Source: a virus
IMG/VR virus record: IMGVR_UViG_3300010160_002841
Span: 1-22,941 of that record
DNA: 22,941 nucleotides
Direction: 5' to 3' (one strand)
Part shown: in pieces, positions 15,577 to 22,372 of the stretch
Layout: every line of letters starts with the position of its first letter
Position numbering within the stretch: the first letter of the stretch is position 1
The notes under the pieces: model-generated
The model's database searches: none
Told to the model about the DNA's origin: nothing
The model's input: the letters and a program-made list of their open reading frames with translations, nothing else
Position numbers and translations under genes: made by a program

Positions 15577-16598
15577 CAAACAAATTTACAATACAGGGAA
15601 AAGAATTTGAAGTATCTACAGATATTCAAACAGAGATGACAATTCAATCAACACCATCACCTTATAAGGTAGTCTTTGAAGACTTTAATAATACATTTAC
15701 AGAAAAAGATGTAGTATTAGTTGATAAAAATGTAAGAGCGTTGTACGATATACAACATACAAAGCTTATTGAAATGGAAGCTATAGAAGAGAATAAATCT
15801 ATTGAAACAGTGCTTGGTATTTGTGAAAAATTATTAGAATATAAATTTGATAAAGGATGTACTCTAGTAGTTATAGGAGGAGGTATCTTACAAGACCTTG
15901 GAGCATTTACTGCTAAGGTATACAAAAGAGGTATTAACTGGTGTTTTGTTCCAACAACACTTCTTTCTCAATGTGATAGTTGTATCGGAGGTAAGACAGC
16001 GTTAAATTTTAAATCCTATAAGAATCAATTAGCATTATTTTCTGCTCCTCAAAAAGTAATAATAGATACAAAGTTCTTAAGTACATTAAAGAAGGAAGAT
16101 ATTGCATCAGGATATGGAGAAATAGTAAAACTATTTTTAATAGGAGGAGAGTATTACGTATCTAATATAGAAAATTTTGATATAAAAACATCAATCTATC
16201 ACTCCTTAGTGATAAAACAAGCTGTAGTAGAGTATGATGAGTTTGAATATCTAGAAAGAAAATCACTTAATTACGGACATTCTTTTGGACACGTAATAGA
16301 AACACTGACAGGGTATAAGATACCTCACGGAGAAGCTGTACTACTAGGTATTTACATTATAAATAAACTATTTAATAACTCAGCAAAGATTACTAATATA
16401 GTAGAGAAGTACGCATCATTAAGTAAGCTATCAGGAATTGATACAGACGCTTTAGTTAATAATCTTGTAACAGATAAGAAAGTTGTAAACGGAATAATTT
16501 CATTAGTGGTAGTGAATGTTCCTGGAGAGACAGTATTTGTAGAATCGCCTATTGATAGTAATTTAGTAAAAAGAGTTTATGAAATATTTGCTAATTGA
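15573..16598 (+). CDS. Sugar-phosphate cyclase, 3-dehydroquinate synthase (AroB)-like
   Basis: Protein of 341 residues with the AroB fold: NAD-binding VVIGGGILQDLGAF at about 94-107, VPTTLLSQCDSCIGGKTALNF, KNQLALF, and the metal ligands E183 (SGYGEIVK), H236 and H252 (LNYGHSFGHVIE, IPHGEAV), whose 16-residue spacing matches E194/H271/H287 of dehydroquinate synthase. The family closes seven-carbon sugar phosphates to cyclic ketones: DAHP to dehydroquinate, or sedoheptulose 7-phosphate to valiolone-type cyclitols. A lone shikimate step would be odd in a glycan operon. The sugar kinase that overlaps its end by 20 bases suggests a specialised cyclitol or sugar product. Dehydroquinate synthase cannot be told from valiolone-type synthase by eye. 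Confidence 0.85.
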   Translation: MTNKFTIQGKEFEVSTDIQTEMTIQSTPSPYKVVFEDFNNTFTEKDVVLVDKNVRALYDIQHTKLIEMEAIEENKSIETVLGICEKLLEYKFDKGCTLVVIGGGILQDLGAFTAKVYKRGINWCFVPTTLLSQCDSCIGGKTALNFKSYKNQLALFSAPQKVIIDTKFLSTLKKEDIASGYGEIVKLFLIGGEYYVSNIENFDIKTSIYHSLVIKQAVVEYDEFEYLERKSLNYGHSFGHVIETLTGYKIPHGEAVLLGIYIINKLFNNSAKITNIVEKYASLSKLSGIDTDALVNNLVTDKKVVNGIISLVVVNVPGETVFVESPIDSNLVKRVYEIFAN

Positions 16599-17526
16599 TT
16601 TTGGTGCATCTTTTATAAAAACAGCTACTTACAATAGTACTAATAACTCTTTAGAAAATTTTCAAGAAATAAAATCACCCTTTGCAGAAAAGAATATTGT
16701 AAGTAAAGATACTATACAGACAATCTTTTTTGAAATAGTAAAGTTATATAAAGATGTAGATAGGGTGGTAGCATGCAGCATATTGGGAGGATATTATAAA
16801 GACAATTTATACTATTCTTGGAAGGTTGCTGAAAAAGTAAAGGGAACCTCTTGTTTACTTAGTGAGTTGTTTAGAGAAGAAAAAACATTTCACGTACATG
16901 AACATCATAGAGATGCAATCGATGCACAGGAGTATGTAAAGGGATTAGAGGTTTTAGGTTATGTTAATAAAATTCCTGTGTATAGCATACTGGGAGATAC
17001 AGACTGTGTTACAGAATCTCTACAACTAACACCAAAGACTGCAGCAATTAATATTGGAACAGGATCACAAGTTATTACTTCTACAGAAAGATATAGCTTT
17101 ATTCCAGCAGGAAGATCTTTTCTAGTATTTGAGGAATTGTTTAACTCGCTAGGACTATCACTCTTTGACTACTTGAACCAACTATCAGTCTCAGATGTTA
17201 GTAATAGTTCTTTGAAGGTAAATTTAAATAATTTTAAACAGTCTCATAAATACAAAACAGGAGGTTCAATTGAATTTATTGAAGAAGGATCTTTTAATAT
17301 AAAAAATTTAGCAGGATCCATACTTAAAGAAATGGTACTTCAATACTCAGAGTACATAGAGAGTAGTGAAATAAATACTCTACTAATTGTAGGAGGTATA
17401 CCTCAAAAGTTACCTATACTGTACGACCTTTTTAAACAATACTATTCAGAAATGGATATTAAAATTGAGAGTAATAAAGTAAGCACACACCAAGGTTTGA
17501 TTAGATACATAAACAAATATTTATAA
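16579..17526 (+). CDS. ASKHA-superfamily sugar kinase, FGGY/sedoheptulokinase-like
   Basis: Protein of 315 residues. The N-terminus LLIDFGASFIKTA is the phosphate-1 loop of the actin-like (ASKHA) kinases. GDTDCVTESL near 140 followed by AAINIGTGSQVITS is the hinge/phosphate-2 region, close in pattern to sedoheptulokinase-type FGGY enzymes. The end has LLIVGGIPQKLP, the adenosine motif. It is shorter than the usual 450-500 residues of FGGY kinases. A kinase for a seven-carbon ketose would supply the substrate of the AroB-like cyclase just upstream; this link is inference. The start codon lies 20 bases inside the cyclase gene and the next gene starts directly after its stop. Confidence 0.7.
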   Translation: MKYLLIDFGASFIKTATYNSTNNSLENFQEIKSPFAEKNIVSKDTIQTIFFEIVKLYKDVDRVVACSILGGYYKDNLYYSWKVAEKVKGTSCLLSELFREEKTFHVHEHHRDAIDAQEYVKGLEVLGYVNKIPVYSILGDTDCVTESLQLTPKTAAINIGTGSQVITSTERYSFIPAGRSFLVFEELFNSLGLSLFDYLNQLSVSDVSNSSLKVNLNNFKQSHKYKTGGSIEFIEEGSFNIKNLAGSILKEMVLQYSEYIESSEINTLLIVGGIPQKLPILYDLFKQYYSEMDIKIESNKVSTHQGLIRYINKYL

Positions 17527-18300
17527 ATGAAAATTTTAATTACAGGAGGGAATGGATATATAGCAAAAAGTATTGCTAATAGTCTCTGGGAAAAATATCA
17601 TATAATATCTCCTGGAAGAGAAGAATTAGATTTGCTTGATTCTAAATCTGTAGATACTTTTTTTGAAGGAAAATATTTCGATGTTGTAATACATACTGCA
17701 ACAGTAGGAGGAAGTAGATTAAAAGAAGAAGATGAGACTGTTAGCTTTTATAATCTAATTATGTTTTATAATTTAATCAGAAAAAAAGAACAGTTTAATA
17801 AATTAATTTCTTTTGGTTCAGGAGCAGAATTTAAAACAGACTATACACCTTATGGGTTTAGTAAAAAGATAATAAATAAACTTATTCATAAACATGATAA
17901 TTTTTATAACTTAAGAATATATGCAGTGTTTGATCAAAATGAATTAGAGACAAGATTTATAAAAGCTAGTATTAAAAATGTATTACAAAATGCTCCGATA
18001 AAAATACATCAAGATAAATTAATGGATTTTATCTATATGCCAGATCTAATCTCTATAGTTGAATACTACCTAACAGGAAAAGATCTTCCAAAAGAGGTAG
18101 ACTGTATATACAACGATACTGTCTCGTTAAGTAAAATAGCTCAGCAAATAAATAATCTATCAACAAATAAAGTTCCAATCAATATAGAAGATCCTCTTCC
18201 AGGACAAAATTATATAGGAACTTACAGCGAGCTTCCAATAGCCTTTATAGGATTGGAACAAGGAATTAAAAATGTTTATACTAAATTAAAGGTAAAATGA
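17527..18300 (+). CDS. NAD-dependent epimerase/dehydratase (SDR)
   Basis: Protein of 257 residues with the extended-SDR opening MKILITGGNGYIAKSIANSL, the strand FDVVIHTATVGGSR, LISFGSGAEF and Y-x3-K as YGFSK near residue 117, then NLRIYAVFDQNE and a C-terminal substrate region. It resembles short sugar-nucleotide epimerases or reductases (RmlD or fucose-synthase type) and keeps the catalytic Tyr/Lys. The stretch after the YxxxK is shorter than usual. It begins immediately after the kinase stop and overlaps the next gene by ATGA. It probably finishes or modifies the sugar built by the preceding genes. Substrate unknown. Confidence 0.8.
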   Translation: MKILITGGNGYIAKSIANSLWEKYHIISPGREELDLLDSKSVDTFFEGKYFDVVIHTATVGGSRLKEEDETVSFYNLIMFYNLIRKKEQFNKLISFGSGAEFKTDYTPYGFSKKIINKLIHKHDNFYNLRIYAVFDQNELETRFIKASIKNVLQNAPIKIHQDKLMDFIYMPDLISIVEYYLTGKDLPKEVDCIYNDTVSLSKIAQQINNLSTNKVPINIEDPLPGQNYIGTYSELPIAFIGLEQGIKNVYTKLKVK

Positions 18301-18659
18301 GTACTAGATTAGAACAAATAGGATAATTATTATTAGAAGAAATTGCATCAAGATTTGAGGCAGAACCATTACATTTTGAAGGAGTAGAATGGTCAGATAA
18401 CTTTGCAGAAATGTTAGAGAAGTATATTATACTTCATATAAGAATGTGGAAGATTGAAGATGCTTGTGCAGAATCAAATGATCCGCAAGAGGTTTATGAC
18501 CTAAAAAGAAAATTAGATTTTTGTTTTAAAGATAGAAGACCTAAATTAACAAAAGCAATTAACTGTTACTTAGATGCTTATATAAATAAGAATAGTATAA
18601 GACCTTTTGACGACGGTAATGTAAAACAGTACAAAGGGTTTAGTAACAATAACAACTAG
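18297..18659 (+). pseudogene. Small DUF4254-like protein interrupted by an in-frame stop
   Basis: A 120-codon frame from the ATGA overlap at 18297 is cut by TAA at 18324-18326 (codon 10). After the stop the same frame continues without a break: LLLEEIASRFEAEPLHF, then EKYIILHIRMWKIEDACAE, LKRKLDFCFKDRRPKLTKAIN and an Asn-rich end. The helical pattern (RMWKIED followed by a K-R-K-L-D segment) distantly recalls DUF4254 proteins found beside LPS heptosyltransferases in Bacteroidota, and a GT-B-like gene follows 1 base later. The first in-frame Met after the stop is at 18411, deep in the conserved part. With the stop read as Glu the N-terminus forms one continuous helix. Family assignment is tentative. 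Confidence 0.6.
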
Positions 18660-18660
18660 T

Positions 18661-19656
18661 ATGATAAAGAGAATAGTATTTTTTAATGGACATCAAAATG
18701 GAGATGTAGCTAATTCAAGAGGAATAGTAGAATACCTCAGTAAACACCTAGGAGAGTTTTATGAATACTACTTCTTAACTCTAAGAACTGAACTAGGGAG
18801 CTCAGGAGCTATTACTTTTGGTAATCATATTAAGATTCATAATCCAATTGTACAAGGACTTCTTCCATTTATGCCAGAAGGGTGGGATCCTGATATTAAA
18901 ACTGCTCATGTAAGAGGTGAGGTTTGTTTCGTATACAAAGATACTCTCTTCTTAAATGTATGGATAGGCTGTTCTCCATTCTTTATAGAAAATAGAGCAA
19001 GTAAGAGAGGTATAACTAGAAAATCTTTACAGTATCAAATATGTGAATGTATTGAAGTTATTAAACAAGTAACAGGCGTAGAGGTACCGTACCCTGCAGA
19101 GTTAGAATCTCTTTCTTCTAGAACATCTAATCCAAAAAACAAAGAGTTAGTCGATAATTTTACATCAACACTGAAGAGTAATTTTAAGAAAGTTATACTG
19201 ATATGTAATGGAAATGTTATGTCAGATCAAACACCACAGTTTAGCTTTGGAGAAATATTAAGACAAGTAGTAGACAACTCTCCGGATACTGCATTCTTAT
19301 TTACAGATAAGAATTTTGATAGTACAGCAGGTAACTGTCTCTTTACCGATGACATATTTCCAGTACCTAATCTTAGTGAAATAGATTATTTAAGTAAAGA
19401 CATCGACATCATAGTTTCTAGAATGTCAGGACCAGGAATTATAACAATGAACAGAGAGAATTATTTGGATAGCTCTAAGACACTAATATCTTTTACTACT
19501 GACCCTAATATTGCTTTCGAAGCTTTAAGTAGTGATGAAGAGATAGAAGCTGAGAAATGGGGAATAGAGGGAGGAGCTAAGCTAATCTGGTCAAGAGATA
19601 TGAATCCAGAAAGCATCGCAAATATAATAAAACAAGCAATAGATGAAATCAATTAG
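18661..19656 (+). CDS. Putative GT-B glycosyltransferase (GT9-like)
   Basis: Protein of 331 residues without a clear catalytic motif. The start (IVFFNGHQNGDVANSRGIVEYL) resembles the first Rossmann unit of heptosyltransferase-like GT-B proteins (GxxGD), and a second unit begins at about 177 (KKVILICNGNVMSDQTPQF). A possible donor-side region reads IDIIVSRMSGPGIITMN, and the C-terminal helix follows LIWSRDMNPESIA. The fold assignment rests on the two-Rossmann pattern and on neighbours: a DUF4254-like gene before and a GT2 enzyme after, overlapping by 14 bases. A non-catalytic glycan-binding protein or a polysaccharide-related hydrolase cannot be ruled out. Confidence 0.55.
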   Translation: MIKRIVFFNGHQNGDVANSRGIVEYLSKHLGEFYEYYFLTLRTELGSSGAITFGNHIKIHNPIVQGLLPFMPEGWDPDIKTAHVRGEVCFVYKDTLFLNVWIGCSPFFIENRASKRGITRKSLQYQICECIEVIKQVTGVEVPYPAELESLSSRTSNPKNKELVDNFTSTLKSNFKKVILICNGNVMSDQTPQFSFGEILRQVVDNSPDTAFLFTDKNFDSTAGNCLFTDDIFPVPNLSEIDYLSKDIDIIVSRMSGPGIITMNRENYLDSSKTLISFTTDPNIAFEALSSDEEIEAEKWGIEGGAKLIWSRDMNPESIANIIKQAIDEIN

Positions 19657-20950
19657 TTTTTGTATAGCTTCGGCTAATAACGAAAAGGAGTATACAAAGC
19701 TTCTTTTAAAGTCTTTAAAAGATCATACACAGATTGATCTTCATGAAATCTTAATCTTTATAGATTCAGATAATCAAAACACATACGAAGCATTACAGGA
19801 ACTTCAAAAAGAAATACCTGGACTAAAGCTTTGTAAGAATCCAAATCCATTTCCAATTGGAAGTCAGAGGAATGTATCGGTAATGTTTGATGCAGCTAAA
19901 AATGATATAGTATGTTACTTGCAATCAGATATGGTAGTTGGTAAGGACTTTGATAAACATTTACTAGAAAGTCTGACATCTGAGAATAGAGTACTATCAA
20001 TGGCTAGAATAGAACCACCACTACATCCAGGCTCTCCAGAGAAGATTGTAAAAGACTTTGGAATTACTCCTGAGGCTTTTGACTATAAAGCTTTTAATTT
20101 ATTTGTAGATGAGTTACAAAAAGAGAATAGACCAAACATGGTTGGACACTTTGCTCCATTTGCTGTATATAAAAAGACATGGTTTGATGTACTAGGAGGC
20201 TTTGACACACAATTCAGATGCTCTAGAGAAGATTCTGATACTATTATTAGAATGGAGCTTTGTGACTTAGAGACGATACAGACTTGGAATGCTTGTGTAT
20301 ATCATTTTACTTGTGTATCAAGTAGGGGTACAGATTGGTACAAGTCAAATGCAGATGCAGCGTATAAGAATGAATTACAACAGCATGCAGATATGCAAGA
20401 GCTAAAAAGATTTATTCGCAAGTGGGGCTTCTTTGGACATCATCCACAGCCTGTTTATAACATAGTATTTAAAGTAGAGATAGATAGAATGGTTAACTTT
20501 GACTTACTTCAATGGTTAGAGCCTTATTGTAAAAAGTTATATATAACAGATAGTCAGATTGTAGACGAACTTATAAATAGATTAGAGTTTGAAGCTCACT
20601 ACTATAGTAACCTACGATGGAAATATCCTAATGAATATTGGCAATCAGTTAAAGAACTTTTTAACCCTACAGATTTCAGTACAAGAATATTACATGCAGA
20701 TATAGATTTAAAACCAGAAGAAGATATTATAATCTCATTTAAGTATTCAGAACTGAAGGAAAGTTTTAATGAAGAGTTAAGAAGTGTAATAGAGAACATT
20801 CATGCTGTTGTAGATCAAAATGAAGAAGGTATTTTAAGTTATGGGCCTTTCACATTTGATATAAAGAAGAAGAATAACATAATGCAGACATATAAAAAAC
20901 AACTAACCACAGACAAATTAATATCTTCACAGAAATTTATATTTGTATAG
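19643..20950 (+). CDS. GT2-family glycosyltransferase with long C-terminal extension
   Basis: Protein of 435 residues. Residues 1-230 form a GT-A domain: opening ISFCIASANNEKEY, strand ILIFIDSDNQN, GSQRNVSV and the metal site as Q94-S95-D96-M97 rather than a full DXD, then MVGHFAPFAVYKK and GGFDTQFRCSREDSD, the usual acceptor/base region. The last 200 residues are not recognised; they contain a Trp/His-rich link (KWGFFGHHPQPVYNI) and a mixed alpha/beta region, possibly a second binding domain or a polymer-recognition unit. The variant DXD still offers one Asp, as in many active GT2 enzymes. It closes the glycan operon; a palindrome and a short intergenic stretch follow. Confidence 0.82.
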   Translation: MKSISFCIASANNEKEYTKLLLKSLKDHTQIDLHEILIFIDSDNQNTYEALQELQKEIPGLKLCKNPNPFPIGSQRNVSVMFDAAKNDIVCYLQSDMVVGKDFDKHLLESLTSENRVLSMARIEPPLHPGSPEKIVKDFGITPEAFDYKAFNLFVDELQKENRPNMVGHFAPFAVYKKTWFDVLGGFDTQFRCSREDSDTIIRMELCDLETIQTWNACVYHFTCVSSRGTDWYKSNADAAYKNELQQHADMQELKRFIRKWGFFGHHPQPVYNIVFKVEIDRMVNFDLLQWLEPYCKKLYITDSQIVDELINRLEFEAHYYSNLRWKYPNEYWQSVKELFNPTDFSTRILHADIDLKPEEDIIISFKYSELKESFNEELRSVIENIHAVVDQNEEGILSYGPFTFDIKKKNNIMQTYKKQLTTDKLISSQKFIFV

Positions 20951-20960
20951 TAATTACTAT
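20947..20960. promoter_or_regulatory. 14-base perfect palindrome, possible operator
   Basis: ATAGTAATTACTAT is a perfect inverted repeat covering the TAG stop of the GT2 gene and the first ten bases of the 25-base gap before 20976. It could be a binding site for a small dimeric regulator controlling the 3' gene group. In AT-rich DNA such palindromes also arise by chance. Confidence 0.3.
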
Positions 20961-20975
20961 TTATACTAAAAACAT

Positions 20976-21329
20976 ATGAGCTTAATCAACGAAATAAAAG
21001 AAATGCTATCCGAAGTTACAAAAGTAAACTTCAAAGGAAATAAGTTTGTTCTTAAGATAGATGTAAATGAAGATCCAAATAAGAAAGGAATCAAAATACA
21101 ATTCCTTCCAACTACATTTGCTGGGATGTCAAAGCAGCAGCAAGACGATATTGCTATGGACTTAGGAGCTAAATTGAATCAAGGACTAGCACCTTTAGGG
21201 TTAGCAGTAGAGAGAGACAGGGAGTTAAAAGATAAGACGATTGTAGGTTTCTTTATCTACATCGAATATCTAGATAAGATTATTATTAATGCTCTAAATC
21301 AAGCAGCAAACGAACCAAGTAACGACTAA
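20976..21329 (+). CDS. Hypothetical phage protein, 117 aa
   Basis: Soluble alpha/beta protein of 117 residues with no signal peptide or membrane segment. It has an N-terminal helix (LINEIKEMLSEV), a strand-rich part (KFVLKIDVNED, GIKIQFLPTTF), a helix with QQQDDIAMDLGAKLNQ and a final strand/helix (VGFFIYIEYLDKIIINALNQA). I do not recognise the family. It is the first gene after the glycan operon, with a 25-base gap holding a palindrome and AT-rich sequence, so it may start a new transcript together with the small genes downstream. The pattern could suit a small structural or accessory protein; no function is proposed. Confidence 0.6.
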   Translation: MSLINEIKEMLSEVTKVNFKGNKFVLKIDVNEDPNKKGIKIQFLPTTFAGMSKQQQDDIAMDLGAKLNQGLAPLGLAVERDRELKDKTIVGFFIYIEYLDKIIINALNQAANEPSND

Positions 21330-21339
21330 TTAGAAAGAT

Positions 21340-21552
21340 ATGCCACAGTTTTGTTTTTATTCAAAAAATAATCCTACACAAGAACCAGTAGGAGTAATTT
21401 ACGCAGCAAGTAGAGAGGAAGCAGTAAGGTTTTTCTCACTATCAAAACAGTTATCAACAAATGATTTTCTAACAATTTTTGAAGTAAAGAGCTACACATA
21501 TGGTGCACAAGAAGGAATTGCGGAAAGTACTAAACAGCTACTTAAAGGCTAG
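21340..21552 (+). CDS. Hypothetical small phage protein, 70 aa
   Basis: Protein of 70 residues that opens with strands (PQFCFYSKNN, EPVGVIYAAS), continues with a helix (REEAVRFFSLSKQL) and ends with a strand (FLTIFEVKSYTYG) and a short helix. The compact beta-alpha-beta pattern and the intact frame support a real gene. There is no signal peptide or known motif. It lies 10 bases after the preceding gene and 22 bases before the chosen start of the next one. Confidence 0.5.
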   Translation: MPQFCFYSKNNPTQEPVGVIYAASREEAVRFFSLSKQLSTNDFLTIFEVKSYTYGAQEGIAESTKQLLKG

Positions 21553-21561
21553 TATTAGTAT

Positions 21562-21573
21562 AAAGGAAAAGGA
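21562..21573 (+). promoter_or_regulatory. Shine-Dalgarno-like site before 21575
   Basis: AAAGGAAAAGGA lies directly before the ATG at 21575. It favours that start over the upstream in-frame ATG at 21500, which would overlap the previous gene by 53 bases. Confidence 0.5.
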
Positions 21574-21574
21574 T

Positions 21575-21910
21575 ATGGCTAGAGAGGTAATTGAAAAGAA
21601 GCTCTTCATAGAAAATATTATCCTTTTGAGAGAGATAGAGGATAGGAGAGACTTCATGGAAGAAGAGATAGGAGTAGACATGTCTATCTACGAAGAAAAG
21701 TTTCTACAAATAATAGAGAATCTATTCAAAATACACTTCAGCAAAGAACAATTTGCATTAATCCAGTATTACCTATACCAGGTACCCACCATAGACAACT
21801 GGGATGGAATGATAGATCTTTCAGATGGAAAGGATATGATTACAGTTAAGTTTGAAACACCGGAAGAGGTTTGGAATGTGATTACTAGCTTAAAAGAAGT
21901 AAAGAAATAG
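21575..21910 (+). CDS. Hypothetical acidic helical protein, 111 aa
   Basis: Protein of 111 residues from the ATG at 21575, chosen because of the purine-rich site before it; an upstream ATG at 21500 in the same frame would add 25 residues and overlap the previous gene. The N-terminal half is charged helix (EVIEKKLFIENIILLREIEDRRDFMEEEI, heptad-like) and the C-terminal half is mixed (FALIQYYLYQVP, MIDLSDGKDMITVKF, PEEVWNVITSLKE). I do not recognise the family. It ends the small-gene group before a 57-base gap that holds a hairpin and the second copy of the candidate promoter motif. Confidence 0.6.
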   Translation: MAREVIEKKLFIENIILLREIEDRRDFMEEEIGVDMSIYEEKFLQIIENLFKIHFSKEQFALIQYYLYQVPTIDNWDGMIDLSDGKDMITVKFETPEEVWNVITSLKEVKK

Positions 21911-21916
21911 TTGCTA

Positions 21917-21932
21917 GAACGAATCTTTGTTC
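21917..21932 (+). other. Small hairpin in the intergenic gap
   Basis: GAACGA and TTGTTC (one G-T wobble) enclose a four-base loop just after the stop at 21910. It has no T-run after it, so it is a weak terminator candidate at best, or a structure at the end of the mRNA. Confidence 0.3.
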
Positions 21933-21947
21933 GTATATTTAGATATA
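21933..21947 (+). promoter_or_regulatory. Candidate promoter motif GTATATTTAGATATA
   Basis: Matches 2736-2750 at 14 of 15 positions and starts 35 bases before the ATG at 21968, almost the same distance as in the first copy. Inferred to be a phage promoter for the gene pair that follows. Confidence 0.35.
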
Positions 21948-21967
21948 ATTATTAAATAAAAACGGTT

Positions 21968-22372
21968 ATGATAGAACAAATTAAGTGTACAAAATGTAAG
22001 AATGATATGCCAAAAGCTAGATTAGACCTATATGGCTATGACTTTTGCATAACATGTTCAGATGTTAAACCTAAAGTAGGACGTATTAGAGTAGTAGGAG
22101 AAGGAGATTATACCGCTACTGAACTAGATGTCCTGGATCAAGACACAGCTAGAAAGCTTCAAGAGATGGAAAATACTTCAAGAGGAGTAAGAAATGTTCC
22201 ATTAGAAATCTTAAACTTTGACGAAGATGAACTATCAGATGATAGTAGAGCAATCTCAGAAGCTACTGAAAAGGCATTAGAAGGAGAGTTAGAAGTTGAA
22301 GAAGTAGAAGAAGATGTAGAAGATCTAGAGGACGTTGAAGATGTAGAGCTTGAAGATGAAGACGACGAATAG
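21968..22372 (+). CDS. DksA/TraR-like zinc-finger protein with acidic tail
   Basis: Protein of 134 residues. The N-terminus is a zinc finger with C7-x2-C10 and C27-x2-C30, and the linking sequence MPKARLDLYGYDFCITC follows the CxxC..IPxxRL...CxxC pattern of DksA/TraR proteins, which bind in the RNA polymerase secondary channel. The coiled-coil arm that precedes the finger in true DksA is absent. The last 30 residues are almost all E, D and V (a repeated VEDLEDVEDVE pattern), an acidic tail that may mimic DNA or contact a basic partner. A role in modulating host transcription is possible but inferred. It has its own candidate promoter and abuts the next gene without a gap. Confidence 0.65.
   Translation: MIEQIKCTKCKNDMPKARLDLYGYDFCITCSDVKPKVGRIRVVGEGDYTATELDVLDQDTARKLQEMENTSRGVRNVPLEILNFDEDELSDDSRAISEATEKALEGELEVEEVEEDVEDLEDVEDVELEDEDDE

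Noticed and set aside
3058-18326. Genome-wide reassignment of TAG or TAA as sense codons
   Set aside because: Both codons end many genes in the window right before the next start, so they act as normal stops; only four sites are anomalous.
6203-20950. Sugar genes serving phage DNA hypermodification
   Set aside because: Glycosyltransferases on phages can modify DNA bases, but no base-modifying enzyme (hydroxymethylase, TET-like or thymidylate-synthase-like) is in the window, and the enzymes resemble surface-glycan families.
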